A stretch of DNA of 64,000 nucleotides from NCBI GenBank assembly GCA_021323735.1, contig JAJPKM010000025.1:1-64000 (forward strand). The letters run 5' to 3'. The notes under the pieces were generated by a model. That model was given only the letters and a program-made list of their open reading frames with translations, searched no databases and was not told where the DNA came from. Both the position numbers and the translations under genes were made by a program. This DNA is from Gammaproteobacteria bacterium. GTDB taxonomy: Bacteria; Pseudomonadota; Gammaproteobacteria; Steroidobacterales; Steroidobacteraceae. Positions 51,076 through 59,765 of this stretch are shown one piece after another. Position 1 is the first letter of the stretch. The number at the start of each line of letters is the position of its first letter.

Positions 51076-53739
51076 ATGACGCAACAATCGCCGTTCGAAG
51101 ATATCGATCCCACCGAGACCCAGGAGTGGCTTGAATCCATCGATTCGGTCATGCGTGCACAGGGGCCGCAACGCGCGCATTTCTTGCTGGAGAAATTGGT
51201 TGACTTCACGCGCCGCTCCGGCGCTTATCTGCCCTTCAAGCCGAATACTGCGTATCTGAACACCATCTCCAAAGCGCAGGAGCCGGAATATCCCGGCGAT
51301 CGCTCGCTGGAGCGGCGCAACGAGGCCTACATACGTTGGAATGCGCTCGCCATGGTGGTGCAGGCCAACCGCACGAACGCAGAGTACGGCGGGCACATCG
51401 CGACCTACGCGTCCGCCGCCACCCTGTACGAGGTCGGTTTCAATCATTTCTGGCGCGCGCGCAGCGCCGCGCACCCCGGCGACATGATCTTTATGCAAGG
51501 GCATTCCAGTCCGGGTATTTATGCCCGCGCGTACCTCGAGGGCCGCTTGGACGAGAGCCAACTGCAGCGTTTCCGGCAGGAGGTGCGCGGCGGCGGATTG
51601 TCCTCCTATCCTCATCCCTGGCTGATGCCGGACTTCTGGCAATTCCCTACCGTGTCGATGGGGTTGGGTCCCATGATGGCGATATTCCAGGCGCGATTTC
51701 TGCGCTACCTGGAGCATCGCGGCATCGTCGTTCCCTCCGATCGGAAAGTTTGGGCATTCTTGGGCGACGGCGAAATGGACGAGCCCGAATCGATGGGCGC
51801 GCTCACCATGCCGGTGCGCGAGAAGCTGGACAACCTGATCTTCGTGATCAATTGCAATTTGCAGCGGCTCGACGGTCCGGTGCGCGGCAACGGCAAGATC
51901 ATTCAAGAACTCGAGGCCGCGTTTCTGGGAGCCGGCTGGAACGTCATCAAAGTTCTCTGGGGCGGGCGCTGGGATCCGCTGCTGGAGAAGGACCAGAAGG
52001 GATTCCTCAAGCGCGTGATGGAGGAATGTGTCGACGGCGAATACCAGAATTTCAAATCCAAGGGCGGCGCGTATACGCGCGAGCATTTCTTCGGCAAGTA
52101 CCCTGAGCTGAAGGAGATGGTCGCGAACATGTCGGACGAGGAGATCTGGCATTTGAATCGCGGAGGCCACGATCCGCAAAAGGTCTACGCGGCGTATGCA
52201 TCGGCCGTTGCCAATGTCGGGGCGCCCACGGTGATCCTGGCGAAAACCGTCAAAGGTTTCGGCATGGGCAAGGCGGGTGAGGGCCTCAACTCCACCCACC
52301 AGCAGAAAAAACTCACGGACGACAATCTGCGCGAAGTCCGCGACCGCTTCAATATCCAGATCACCGATGAGGAAATTGCCGGCCTGTCGTTCCGCAAGCC
52401 CGCCGAGGAAAGCGAGGAGCTCAAGTACCTGAAGGATAGGCGCGCCGCGCTGGGCGGTTTCCTGCCGGCACGCAGCTCCGCCGCACCGCCCCTGGTCGTG
52501 CCGCCGCTCGAGGCCTTCAGCACGCTGCTGGAAGGCACGGGCGATCGCGAGATATCGACCACCATGGCCCTGGTGCGCATGATGACCAGCCTGGTCAAGG
52601 ACAAGAACATCGGTAAGCACGTCGTGCCCATCGTTCCCGACGAGGCACGAACCTTCGGCATGGAGGGCATGTTTCGGCAGGTGGGCATTTATTCGTCCGT
52701 GGGCCAGCTGTACACGCCGCAGGATGCGGATCAGCTCATGTTCTATCGCGAAGACAAGCAGGGCCAGATTCTCGAGGAAGGGATCAATGAGGCGGGAAGC
52801 ATGTGTTCGTGGATCGCGGCTGCGACCGCCTACGCGAATCATGGCGTGAGCATGGTGCCTTTTTATATTTACTACTCGATGTTCGGCTTTCAGCGCATCG
52901 GTGATTTCATCTGGGCGGCGGGCGACAGCCAGGCACGGGGATTTCTGGTGGGGGGCACGGCGGGGCGCACCACGCTTGCCGGGGAAGGGTTGCAGCACCA
53001 GGACGGGCACAGCCAATTGGTCGCGACCACCGTGCCGAATTGCGTGGCCTATGACCCGACCTACGCCTATGAATTGGCCGTCATCGTGCAGGACGGTCTC
53101 AGACGCATGTACCAGGAGCAGGAAAACGTTTTCTACTACATCACCTGCATGAATGAGAACTACGCGCACCCGGCGATGCCGGCCGGCGCGGCGCAGGGCA
53201 TCTTGAGCGGCATGTACCTACTGCAGGCCGGCGGCCGCGGCAAGGTGCGGGTGACGCTGTTCGGCTCGGGCACGATTTTGCGCGAAGTTCTGGCGGCCGC
53301 GGAACTGCTGGAGAGCAGCTACGGCGTGCCGGCGGACGTCTACTCGGTAACGAGCTTCAGCGAACTGCGCAAGGACGCGCTCGCGACCGAACGCTGGAAC
53401 ATGCTGCATCCTGCCGAACCGCGCAGGCAGAGCTATATCGAGCGGACGCTGGCGAAGCGCGAGGGTCCCTTCATCGCCGCCACCGACTATATGAAGACCG
53501 TGGCCGATCAAATTCGGCAATGGGTGCCGGGCGCGTACACGGCGCTGGGAACCGACGGCTTCGGCCGCAGCGATTCGCGCGCGGAGCTGCGGCGCTTCTT
53601 CGAGGTCGATCGCCACTACGTGGTGGTGGCCGCGCTCAAGGCGCTGTCCGACGAGGCCAAGATCGACGTCCAGACCGTGAATATGGCCATGCAGGCTTTC
53701 GGAATCGATCCGGAAAAATCCAATCCCGTGTCGGTCTAG
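51076..53739 (+). CDS. aceE: Pyruvate dehydrogenase E1 component (homodimeric)
   Basis: 887 residues, the length of E. coli AceE. It decarboxylates pyruvate with thiamine diphosphate and passes the acetyl group to E2. GDGEMDEPESMGAL followed by NLIFVINCNLQRLDGPVRG is the ThDP motif (GDG...NCN), and EGINEAGSM holds the catalytic glutamate region of the pyrimidine-binding domain. The start ATG 51076 has no clear ribosome site. aceF begins 3 bases after the stop. Confidence 0.97.
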   Translation: MTQQSPFEDIDPTETQEWLESIDSVMRAQGPQRAHFLLEKLVDFTRRSGAYLPFKPNTAYLNTISKAQEPEYPGDRSLERRNEAYIRWNALAMVVQANRTNAEYGGHIATYASAATLYEVGFNHFWRARSAAHPGDMIFMQGHSSPGIYARAYLEGRLDESQLQRFRQEVRGGGLSSYPHPWLMPDFWQFPTVSMGLGPMMAIFQARFLRYLEHRGIVVPSDRKVWAFLGDGEMDEPESMGALTMPVREKLDNLIFVINCNLQRLDGPVRGNGKIIQELEAAFLGAGWNVIKVLWGGRWDPLLEKDQKGFLKRVMEECVDGEYQNFKSKGGAYTREHFFGKYPELKEMVANMSDEEIWHLNRGGHDPQKVYAAYASAVANVGAPTVILAKTVKGFGMGKAGEGLNSTHQQKKLTDDNLREVRDRFNIQITDEEIAGLSFRKPAEESEELKYLKDRRAALGGFLPARSSAAPPLVVPPLEAFSTLLEGTGDREISTTMALVRMMTSLVKDKNIGKHVVPIVPDEARTFGMEGMFRQVGIYSSVGQLYTPQDADQLMFYREDKQGQILEEGINEAGSMCSWIAAATAYANHGVSMVPFYIYYSMFGFQRIGDFIWAAGDSQARGFLVGGTAGRTTLAGEGLQHQDGHSQLVATTVPNCVAYDPTYAYELAVIVQDGLRRMYQEQENVFYYITCMNENYAHPAMPAGAAQGILSGMYLLQAGGRGKVRVTLFGSGTILREVLAAAELLESSYGVPADVYSVTSFSELRKDALATERWNMLHPAEPRRQSYIERTLAKREGPFIAATDYMKTVADQIRQWVPGAYTALGTDGFGRSDSRAELRRFFEVDRHYVVVAALKALSDEAKIDVQTVNMAMQAFGIDPEKSNPVSV

Positions 53740-53742
53740 ATC

Positions 53743-55215
53743 ATGCCCACTCCCATCGAAGTTGCAGTGCCGGACATCGGCGGTTTCAAAGATGTCAATG
53801 TCATCGACGTGTTGGTCAAGGACGGCCAGCAGATCGAGAAGGAAACACCGCTGGTCACGATTGAAACGGAAAAGGCCGCCATGGACGTGCCGTCCCCGGT
53901 GGCGGGCAAGATCGCTCAGGTCAAGTTGAAGACCGGCGATAAGGTCTCCGAAGGCTCCTTGATCCTGCTGATCGAACCGGCTGCGGCAGCCGAGGCGTCC
54001 GACAAACCGGCCGCCGCACCGTCTTCGGTCTCGGCATCGGCGGAAGGCAAGAGTGCGCCATCCGCAGCTCCCGCACCCGCGGCCGTGCCCGTACCCACAA
54101 CCGCGGCCGCTGCGCCGCGCGACAAAGCATCCGCGAGCGCCGGCGCTGCCTCCAACGCTGGGCCCAATGTCACAGGCGCCACCCCCAATGTCACAGGCGC
54201 CACCCCTGGCTCGGCCGCTGCGCCATCGGCTGCCGGGTCTCGCAGTAGCGCGCCGGCCGCGGCGAGTCAGCCGCAGGCGCTGCATCCGGAGCATGCCGCG
54301 GTGGATGAGCGAGCGTTTTCGAAGGCGCATGCCAGTCCGTCGGTACGCAAATTCGCGCGCGAGCTGGGCGCGGATTTGGGCAAGGTGACGGGCACCGGCG
54401 TCAAGGGCCGCATCACCGAAGATGACGTCAAGGCCCACGTCAAGGGCTTGCTGACCGCGGCATCGGCGCGTGCGCCGGCCGCGCCTTTTCCGCGTGTACC
54501 GGTCGTCGATTTCGCCCACTTCGGGGCCGTCGAGATCAAACCGCTGTCCCGCATTCAAAAGATCTCGGGAGCGCGGCTGCAGGCAAGTTGGCTGAATCTA
54601 CCCCATGTCACTCAGCACGAAGATGCCGACATCACCGATCTGGAGGCGGCGCGCGCCGCCTTGAAAGACAAGGCTTCGCAAGAGGGCGTCCGGCTCACAC
54701 CGCTGGTGTTCATCATCAAGGCCTGCATTTTGGCGCTGCGGGAATTCCCGCGATTCAACGCCTCGCTGGATGAGTCCGGGGAGAATCTGGTCTTCAAGAA
54801 GTATTTCAATATCGGCTTTGCCGCCGACACCCCGAATGGACTGGTGGTACCGGTGATCGCAAATGCCGATCAACTCGATACCTATGCGATCGCGCGTACC
54901 CTGGCCGCGATGTCGGAAAAGGCTCGGACCGGAAAACTCAAAGCCGCCGAAATGCAGGGCGGCAGCTTCACCATTTCGAGCTTGGGAGGAATCGGCGGCA
55001 CGTATTTCACGCCCATTATCAATGCTCCCGAGGTCGCGGTCCTGGGCGTGTCGAGGTCGGCGCTGAAGCCCTTCTACGAACGCGGCGCATTTGTGCCGCG
55101 CCTGATGCTGCCTCTGTCGCTGTCCTACGATCATCGCGTCATCGACGGCGCCGAGGCCGCCCGCTTCGTGGTGTTCCTGGCGAAAACGCTCGGTGACGTG
55201 AAGGCATTGCTATGA
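53743..55215 (+). CDS. aceF: Pyruvate dehydrogenase E2 (dihydrolipoamide acetyltransferase)
   Basis: 490 residues: one lipoyl domain (about 1-77, lysine in TIETEKAAMDVPS), a long Ala/Pro/Ser-rich linker (about 80-185), the E1/E3-binding domain (about 193-228, ASPSVRKFARELG) and the acyltransferase core (about 250-490) with the catalytic SYDHRVIDGAEAARF. E. coli AceF has three lipoyl domains, so this is the single-lipoyl form. A 21-base tandem duplication lies in the linker. The ATG of lpd overlaps the stop (ATGA). Confidence 0.97.
   Translation: MPTPIEVAVPDIGGFKDVNVIDVLVKDGQQIEKETPLVTIETEKAAMDVPSPVAGKIAQVKLKTGDKVSEGSLILLIEPAAAAEASDKPAAAPSSVSASAEGKSAPSAAPAPAAVPVPTTAAAAPRDKASASAGAASNAGPNVTGATPNVTGATPGSAAAPSAAGSRSSAPAAASQPQALHPEHAAVDERAFSKAHASPSVRKFARELGADLGKVTGTGVKGRITEDDVKAHVKGLLTAASARAPAAPFPRVPVVDFAHFGAVEIKPLSRIQKISGARLQASWLNLPHVTQHEDADITDLEAARAALKDKASQEGVRLTPLVFIIKACILALREFPRFNASLDESGENLVFKKYFNIGFAADTPNGLVVPVIANADQLDTYAIARTLAAMSEKARTGKLKAAEMQGGSFTISSLGGIGGTYFTPIINAPEVAVLGVSRSALKPFYERGAFVPRLMLPLSLSYDHRVIDGAEAARFVVFLAKTLGDVKALL
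54163..54204 (+). repeat. 21-base tandem duplication in the aceF linker
   Basis: CCCAATGTCACAGGCGCCACC occurs twice head to tail (54163-54183 and 54184-54204) as 7-codon units encoding PNVTGAT. It keeps the frame and only lengthens the flexible linker; the exact identity of the copies suggests a recent event. Confidence 0.8.
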
Positions 55216-57011
55216 GCGTGGTCGAGGTGCGCATTCCGGATCTTGGCGATGCCAAGGGCGTTTCCGTGCTGGATGTGCTGGTCAAGAAGGGCGACAAGGT
55301 CGCGGTCGAGGATCCGCTGCTCACGCTGGAATCCGACAAGGCCGCGATGGACGTGCCCTCTCCGGTGAAGGGCGTGATCGGTTCGATCGCGGTCAAAAAG
55401 GGCGATACGGTGTCCTCCGGGATGCTGATCGCGACTGTCGAATCGGAGGCGGCCGAGGCACCGCCTGCGGCGCCGTCCACGAAAGCTGCAGCGCCTGCAC
55501 CGGGTGCTGAGCCCGCACCGGCACCCACGAAAGCCGCACCCACCGGCGCGGCACCCAGTACTTCCAGCACTTCCGGCGCAACGCCCGTCGCAGCGGCACC
55601 TGCCGGGGCGGTGGATGTGGTCGTGCTCGGCGCCGGCGTCGGTGGTTACACCGCCGCGTTTCGCGCCGCGGACTTGGGGTTGAACGTGACCCTAATCGAA
55701 CGTTGGCCGGTGCTCGGCGGAGTGTGCCTCAACGAGGGCTGCATCCCGTCGAAGGCTCTGCTGCACGCCGCCAAGGTGATCGAAGAGGCCGCCGACATGG
55801 CCGAGAACGGCATCGTCTTCGGCAAGCCGCGGATCGAGCGTGATCGGCTGCGGCTTTGGAAGAACAAGGTCGTCACGCGACTGACCAACGGTTTGATGCT
55901 GCTGGCGAAGCAGCGCAAGGTGAATCTCATTCAGGGCGAGGCGAAATTCGTGGGGCCATATGCCTTGGACGTGCGAGGCGCCGATGGCGTACGTCGCGTG
56001 GAATTCAAGCAATGCATCATCGCAGCCGGATCCGAATCCGCGCGCCTGCCGGGCTTGCCTGACGATCCGAGGGTGATCGATTCGGGCGGCGCCTTGCAGT
56101 TGCCGCTCGACTGCAAGCGCTTGTTGGTGATCGGCGGTGGCATCATCGGTTTGGAAATGGCCTGTGTTTACGACGCACTCGGGGTGCAGGTCACCGTGGT
56201 TGAACTGAGCGAGGGCCTGATGCCGGGTACCGATCGCGATCTGCTGCGCCCGCTGCAGAAGCGGATCGAAAAGCGCTACGAGAGAATTCTTCTCAAGACC
56301 AAAGTGGCCAAGCTCGAGGCACTGCCGCAAGGTTTGCTGGCGACCTTCGAGGGAGCGGATGCGCCGGATCCTCAGCTCTTCGACCGGGTCTTGGTTTCCG
56401 TGGGGCGCTCCGCGAACGGCAACGCCATCAACGCCGCCGTGGCGGGCATCGAGGTCAGTGCCCGCGGCATCATCGAAGTGGACCGGCAAATGCGTACCAA
56501 TGTGCCGCATATTTTTGCGATCGGCGACATCGTCGGTGCACCGATGCTGGCCCATAAGGCCGGCCATCAAGGCAAGGTGGCGGCGGAAGTCGCCGCCGGG
56601 CACAAGGCATCGTTCGATGTGCGGTCGATTCCCGCCGTTGCCTACACCGATCCGGAAATCGCGTGGACGGGCGTCACCGAGACCGAGGCAAAGGCGCAGG
56701 GCATTGCGTACGGCAAGGGCGTGTTCCCCTGGGCAGCCAGCGGCCGCTCACTGGCCCTCAATCGCGACGATGGATTCACTAAATTGCTGTTCGACAAGGA
56801 GACGAATCGCCTGATCGGTGCGGGCATCGTTGGCACCAATGCCGGCGATCTCATCGCCGAGGCGGCATTGGCCATCGAAATGGGCGCCGATGCCACCGAT
56901 GTCGCCTTGACCATCCACCCGCATCCGACGCTGTCGGAGACCGTCGCGTTTGCCGCAGAGGCATTCGACGGCACATTGACCGATCTTTACATCCCCAAGC
57001 GCAGTCCATGA
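55212..57011 (+). CDS. lpdA: Dihydrolipoamide dehydrogenase with N-terminal lipoyl domain (E3)
   Basis: 599 residues. An N-terminal lipoyl domain (about 1-78, lysine in TLESDKAAMDVPS) and an Ala/Pro linker (about 80-132) precede the flavoprotein. FAD binding is at VVLGAGVGGYTAAFRAADLG, the redox disulfide at GGVCLNEGCIPSK, NAD binding at VIGGGIIGLEMACVY, and the C-terminal active-site His-Glu in HPHPTLSETV. It reoxidises the dihydrolipoyl groups of E2. Lipoyl-fused E3 in the aceEF operon is known in other proteobacteria. It overlaps its neighbours on both sides by four bases. Confidence 0.96.
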   Translation: MSVVEVRIPDLGDAKGVSVLDVLVKKGDKVAVEDPLLTLESDKAAMDVPSPVKGVIGSIAVKKGDTVSSGMLIATVESEAAEAPPAAPSTKAAAPAPGAEPAPAPTKAAPTGAAPSTSSTSGATPVAAAPAGAVDVVVLGAGVGGYTAAFRAADLGLNVTLIERWPVLGGVCLNEGCIPSKALLHAAKVIEEAADMAENGIVFGKPRIERDRLRLWKNKVVTRLTNGLMLLAKQRKVNLIQGEAKFVGPYALDVRGADGVRRVEFKQCIIAAGSESARLPGLPDDPRVIDSGGALQLPLDCKRLLVIGGGIIGLEMACVYDALGVQVTVVELSEGLMPGTDRDLLRPLQKRIEKRYERILLKTKVAKLEALPQGLLATFEGADAPDPQLFDRVLVSVGRSANGNAINAAVAGIEVSARGIIEVDRQMRTNVPHIFAIGDIVGAPMLAHKAGHQGKVAAEVAAGHKASFDVRSIPAVAYTDPEIAWTGVTETEAKAQGIAYGKGVFPWAASGRSLALNRDDGFTKLLFDKETNRLIGAGIVGTNAGDLIAEAALAIEMGADATDVALTIHPHPTLSETVAFAAEAFDGTLTDLYIPKRSP

Positions 57012-57541
57012 TCAGGAACACCGGCGCCGCCACGCTTCTTGCGCTGCTTTTGGGTGCGCTCGGTACAGCCGCGCGGGCGCAGGATTGCGTGGATTTCAAA
57101 TGGGACGTGGCCGCCGAACGCACGCTGTTTGCGGCCCCCGCCACACCGCTGACGATGGGTACTACACCTGACTCCGCGCCCACGGTGCTCCCGAATCACC
57201 TGTATGCGCTGAAACTCCAGCCGCAGAGCCAGGTGAGCTTTGCAGTCTCGCCCGGCGGCAAGACGCCGAGCCCGGGGTCTCACGCCGGCATCGTGACCTT
57301 CCACCTGCCCGCGCGCGGCAGCTACCGTGTCGCGCTCGATCTGCCGGCGTGGATCGATGTGGTGACGGATGGGGCCTTGATTGCAGCCAAGGACTATCAG
57401 GGCCAGCACGGCTGCGGTGCGCCGCATAAGATCGTGGAGTTCGATCTGATCGGAACGCGGCCGTTCTTCCTGCAACTGAGCGATGCGGCATCCGATAACT
57501 TGCGGCTCACCATCACCGCCGCGCCGGCCCGGAAACTATGA
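57008..57541 (+). CDS. Exported protein of unknown function coupled to the PDH operon
   Basis: 177 residues. A signal peptide is clear (MIRNTGAATLLALLLGAL with cleavage near ARAQ), giving a periplasmic protein of about 153 residues with no further membrane segment. Two cysteines remain in the mature part (DCVDF near its N terminus and HGCGAPHK). The rest is predicted beta-rich, with GSYRVALDLPAWIDVV and a closing NLRLTITAAP. I do not recognise the family. Its ATG overlaps the lpd stop (ATGA), so it is translated with the pyruvate dehydrogenase genes, yet it acts in another compartment. Confidence 0.75.
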   Translation: MIRNTGAATLLALLLGALGTAARAQDCVDFKWDVAAERTLFAAPATPLTMGTTPDSAPTVLPNHLYALKLQPQSQVSFAVSPGGKTPSPGSHAGIVTFHLPARGSYRVALDLPAWIDVVTDGALIAAKDYQGQHGCGAPHKIVEFDLIGTRPFFLQLSDAASDNLRLTITAAPARKL

Positions 57542-57543
57542 GA

Positions 57544-57819
57544 TCAGGGGCGATCCTGGGACGAAACTCGGTTCGCTGAAACCGCCTCCGGCGGTGCACC
57601 GATGCATTCCTTCAAGAAGGCCGTCTTTTCGGCGCCCACCAACTTTTTCGCCTTGCTCTCTTTGAGGCAGCTGGTGCGCTTGGCGTGCTTCGCCGCGGCG
57701 TCGCCCGCGGTTGCGGAAGCCGGCGCGTTCGACGGCTCCGGATTCTGCGAAGCGGCCGGCTGGGCGGCGAACACCAAAAGGCCGAGACAAAGAGCGCTTG
57801 CCGCAAATGCCGGATGCAT
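57544..57819 (-). CDS. PsiF-like exported protein
   Basis: 91 residues from ATG 57817-57819 with AGGAAG upstream. A signal peptide (MHPAFAASALCLGLLVFA, cleavage near PAASQ) is followed by an Ala-rich spacer and one PsiF-type repeat: TSCLKESKAKKLVGAEKTAFLKECIG. PsiF of E. coli is a phosphate-starvation-induced protein of unknown role with two such repeats; this one has a single complete repeat. Longer upstream starts in frame lack a ribosome site. Confidence 0.8.
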   Translation of the reverse strand: MHPAFAASALCLGLLVFAAQPAASQNPEPSNAPASATAGDAAAKHAKRTSCLKESKAKKLVGAEKTAFLKECIGAPPEAVSANRVSSQDRP

Positions 57820-58126
57820 GGCTACTTCCTGGGGGCTGCTAGGAGCCTGTCTGAATTTCCGCGTGAGCCGCGGAGAATGCTCGGACCGGCACCAAAGCGT
57901 CAGAATAGCGTCCGCGCTCCGACGCACCGATGAAGCACACATGAAGCTTCCTTAACCTTCGGCAGGCGCCTTACCGACGGTTGACCGGTGGGCCTTGCGA
58001 AGGACCGGTGCCTTGGGGAAGGAGCGCTGTCTTACGAAGGACCGGCGTCCTACGCAGCAGCCGTGTCCTGCGACGCCATCAGCCGCATACAGACGAGGAG
58101 TGGCGGGAGGCGAGGGGAGCGGTGTC
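57820..58126. repeat. Gene-free stretch with degenerate short repeats
   Basis: Between the psiF-like and DUF1841 genes I see no gene. Copies of a unit close to CTTACGAAGGACCGGCG occur at 57994-58010, 58031-58047 and (truncated) 58126-58140, with a weaker relative at 57970-57990. Each copy is itself an imperfect palindrome (GTCTT...AAGGAC). The last copy runs into the 3' end of the DUF1841 gene. They look like a decayed REP-type cluster. Confidence 0.4.
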
Positions 58127-58573
58127 TTACGACGGACCGCTCGTCAAGCGACTCCGTGCGCGCGCCAAGTACCGCGCCTCATCCGGAGCCTGCCCGCTGC
58201 GCTGCGCGGTGTATAGCTCCTCACCCAGGGCTTCCATCAAGGCATGCTCCGCGAAGTGGGCATCGCCGAGCGCCTGCAACCGGCGGTGCAAGTCTCGAAT
58301 TCCCGGAGGACGGTCGATGGACAGCTGTTCTCGGACCGCCAAATGCAGCCCCATGTGCAAAAACGGATTCTCGGCGTCGCCGCCGGTGCTGGGTTCGAAC
58401 GCAATGGCGGAGTCGGCATCGGCGAGAATGGCCTGATATTCAGGATGCTCGCCGATCACGTCCGTGATCAGCGCTTCGAGCGGCGTGAGCGGAGCATGCG
58501 CCAAATGTTTGGCCCAAGCCTCCGCATAGGCCCGGCGCAATTGTTCGCGGCTCTGCGCCCCAAACATGCTCAT
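58127..58573 (-). CDS. DUF1841 family protein
   Basis: 148 residues of a conserved proteobacterial family of unknown function. Its blocks are REQLRRAYAEAWAKHL, LTPLEALITDVIGEHPEY, ENPFLHMGLHLAVREQL with conserved histidines, and AQRSGQAPDEARYLARA near the end. It is predicted helical and cytoplasmic, without signal peptide. ATG 58571-58573 overlaps the nth stop (ATGA), the linkage to nth seen in related bacteria. No function is assigned. Confidence 0.88.
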   Translation of the reverse strand: MSMFGAQSREQLRRAYAEAWAKHLAHAPLTPLEALITDVIGEHPEYQAILADADSAIAFEPSTGGDAENPFLHMGLHLAVREQLSIDRPPGIRDLHRRLQALGDAHFAEHALMEALGEELYTAQRSGQAPDEARYLARARSRLTSGPS

Positions 58574-59205
58574 GTAGGCGTCTTGTGCGGATACTCGCAC
58601 AGGTCTGCGATGAGGCAGTCGGGACAGGCGGGCCGGCGGGCGAGGCAAATGTAGCGTCCATGCAATATCAGCCAGTGATGCGCGTCGTTGCGAAATTCGG
58701 CAGGCACGAACTTGATGAGTTTCTCCTCGACCTCGCGCACCGTCTTGCCCGGCGCGATACGCGTGCGATTCGCAACGCGAAAGATATGCGTGTCCACGGC
58801 GATCGTTGCCTGGCCGAACACGGTATTCAAAATGACATTGGCTGTCTTGCGCCCGACGCCAGGCAGTTCCTCGAGCGCTTCGCGGGTCATCGGCACCTCG
58901 CCGCGGTGCTTCTCCAGCAGCGAGCGGCAGGTGGCGATGATGTTCTTCGCCTTGGCATTGTACAGGCCGATGGACTTGATGTACTTGGACAGTCCCTCGA
59001 TGCCGAGCGCCGCAATCGCCGCAGGTGTGTTGGCCACGCGAAACAGCTCGGCCGTCGCCTTGTTCACGCTCTTGTCCGTTGCCTGTGCGGAGAGGATGAC
59101 GGCCACCAGCAGCTCGAACACCGAGCCGTAGACCAATTCGGTGCGCGGTTGGGGGTTCGCCGCCCGAAGGCGAGCGAAGATCTCCTGACGCTTCTGCGGA
59201 TTCAC
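58570..59205 (-). CDS. nth: Endonuclease III
   Basis: 211 residues, as in E. coli Nth. It removes oxidised pyrimidines and cuts at the abasic site. The helix-hairpin-helix is [18 protein letters not shown] with the catalytic lysine in GVGRKTA, and the catalytic aspartate is in [10 protein letters not shown]. The four 4Fe-4S cysteines are in [17 protein letters not shown]. The start is GTG 59203-59205, overlapping the rsxB stop (GTGA). Confidence 0.97.
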   Translation of the reverse strand: MNPQKRQEIFARLRAANPQPRTELVYGSVFELLVAVILSAQATDKSVNKATAELFRVANTPAAIAALGIEGLSKYIKSIGLYNAKAKNIIATCRSLLEKHRGEVPMTREALEELPGVGRKTANVILNTVFGQATIAVDTHIFRVANRTRIAPGKTVREVEEKLIKFVPAEFRNDAHHWLILHGRYICLARRPACPDCLIADLCEYPHKTPT

Positions 59206-59765
59206 GGTGTACCGGTGCGGCGCGCCACGAGGGCTTTTTTAGCATCGAGCTGGCGCTGTCGCTCCGCTGCCTGATCGAGCAGTCGCGCGCTGTGTGCGGC
59301 GTAGCGCCGGCGATTCAGCGCTGGGTTGTTCTCCGCCGGCTCGAGTAAGGGTCGCATGTCGATGCAGTCCACCGGGCACGGCGGCAGACACAGCTCGCAA
59401 CCGGTGCAGCGCTCGATGAGCACGGTATGCATATATTTCGGAGCGCCGACGATCGCGTCCACGGGGCAGGGGCCCAAGCAGCGTGCGCAGCCTATGCAGC
59501 GCGTCTCATCGATCCAGGCGACAAGCGGCGGTTTTTCCACGCCGTGGACCGGGTTCAAGCTCATGGTCGGGCGGTCGAGCAGGCGCGCCAGGGCCTCGAT
59601 GGTGGCCTGTCCCCCGGGCGGGCATTGATTGATCTGCGCCTCGCCGGCGGCAATTGCGGCGGCATAGGGACTGCAACCGCTGTAACCGCAGCGCGTGCAC
59701 TGGGTTTGGGGGAGCAAGGCATCGATGCGCGCCGCCATGTCGGGCGCGACCGGCTCGTTCATCAC
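59202..59765 (-). CDS. rsxB: RsxB/RnfB-like ferredoxin without membrane anchor
   Basis: 187 residues. An N-terminal 4Fe-4S domain ([16 protein letters not shown] with a later QCPPGG) is followed by a two-cluster ferredoxin domain ([16 protein letters not shown] and [16 protein letters not shown]). In the Rsx/Rnf complex this subunit carries electrons, and it normally starts with a membrane helix, which is absent here; none of the partner subunits (A, C, D, G, E) is in the window. It sits between metG and nth with four-base overlaps on both sides. It could serve the 4Fe-4S enzyme Nth or another soluble system. Confidence 0.85.
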   Translation of the reverse strand: MMNEPVAPDMAARIDALLPQTQCTRCGYSGCSPYAAAIAAGEAQINQCPPGGQATIEALARLLDRPTMSLNPVHGVEKPPLVAWIDETRCIGCARCLGPCPVDAIVGAPKYMHTVLIERCTGCELCLPPCPVDCIDMRPLLEPAENNPALNRRRYAAHSARLLDQAAERQRQLDAKKALVARRTGTP

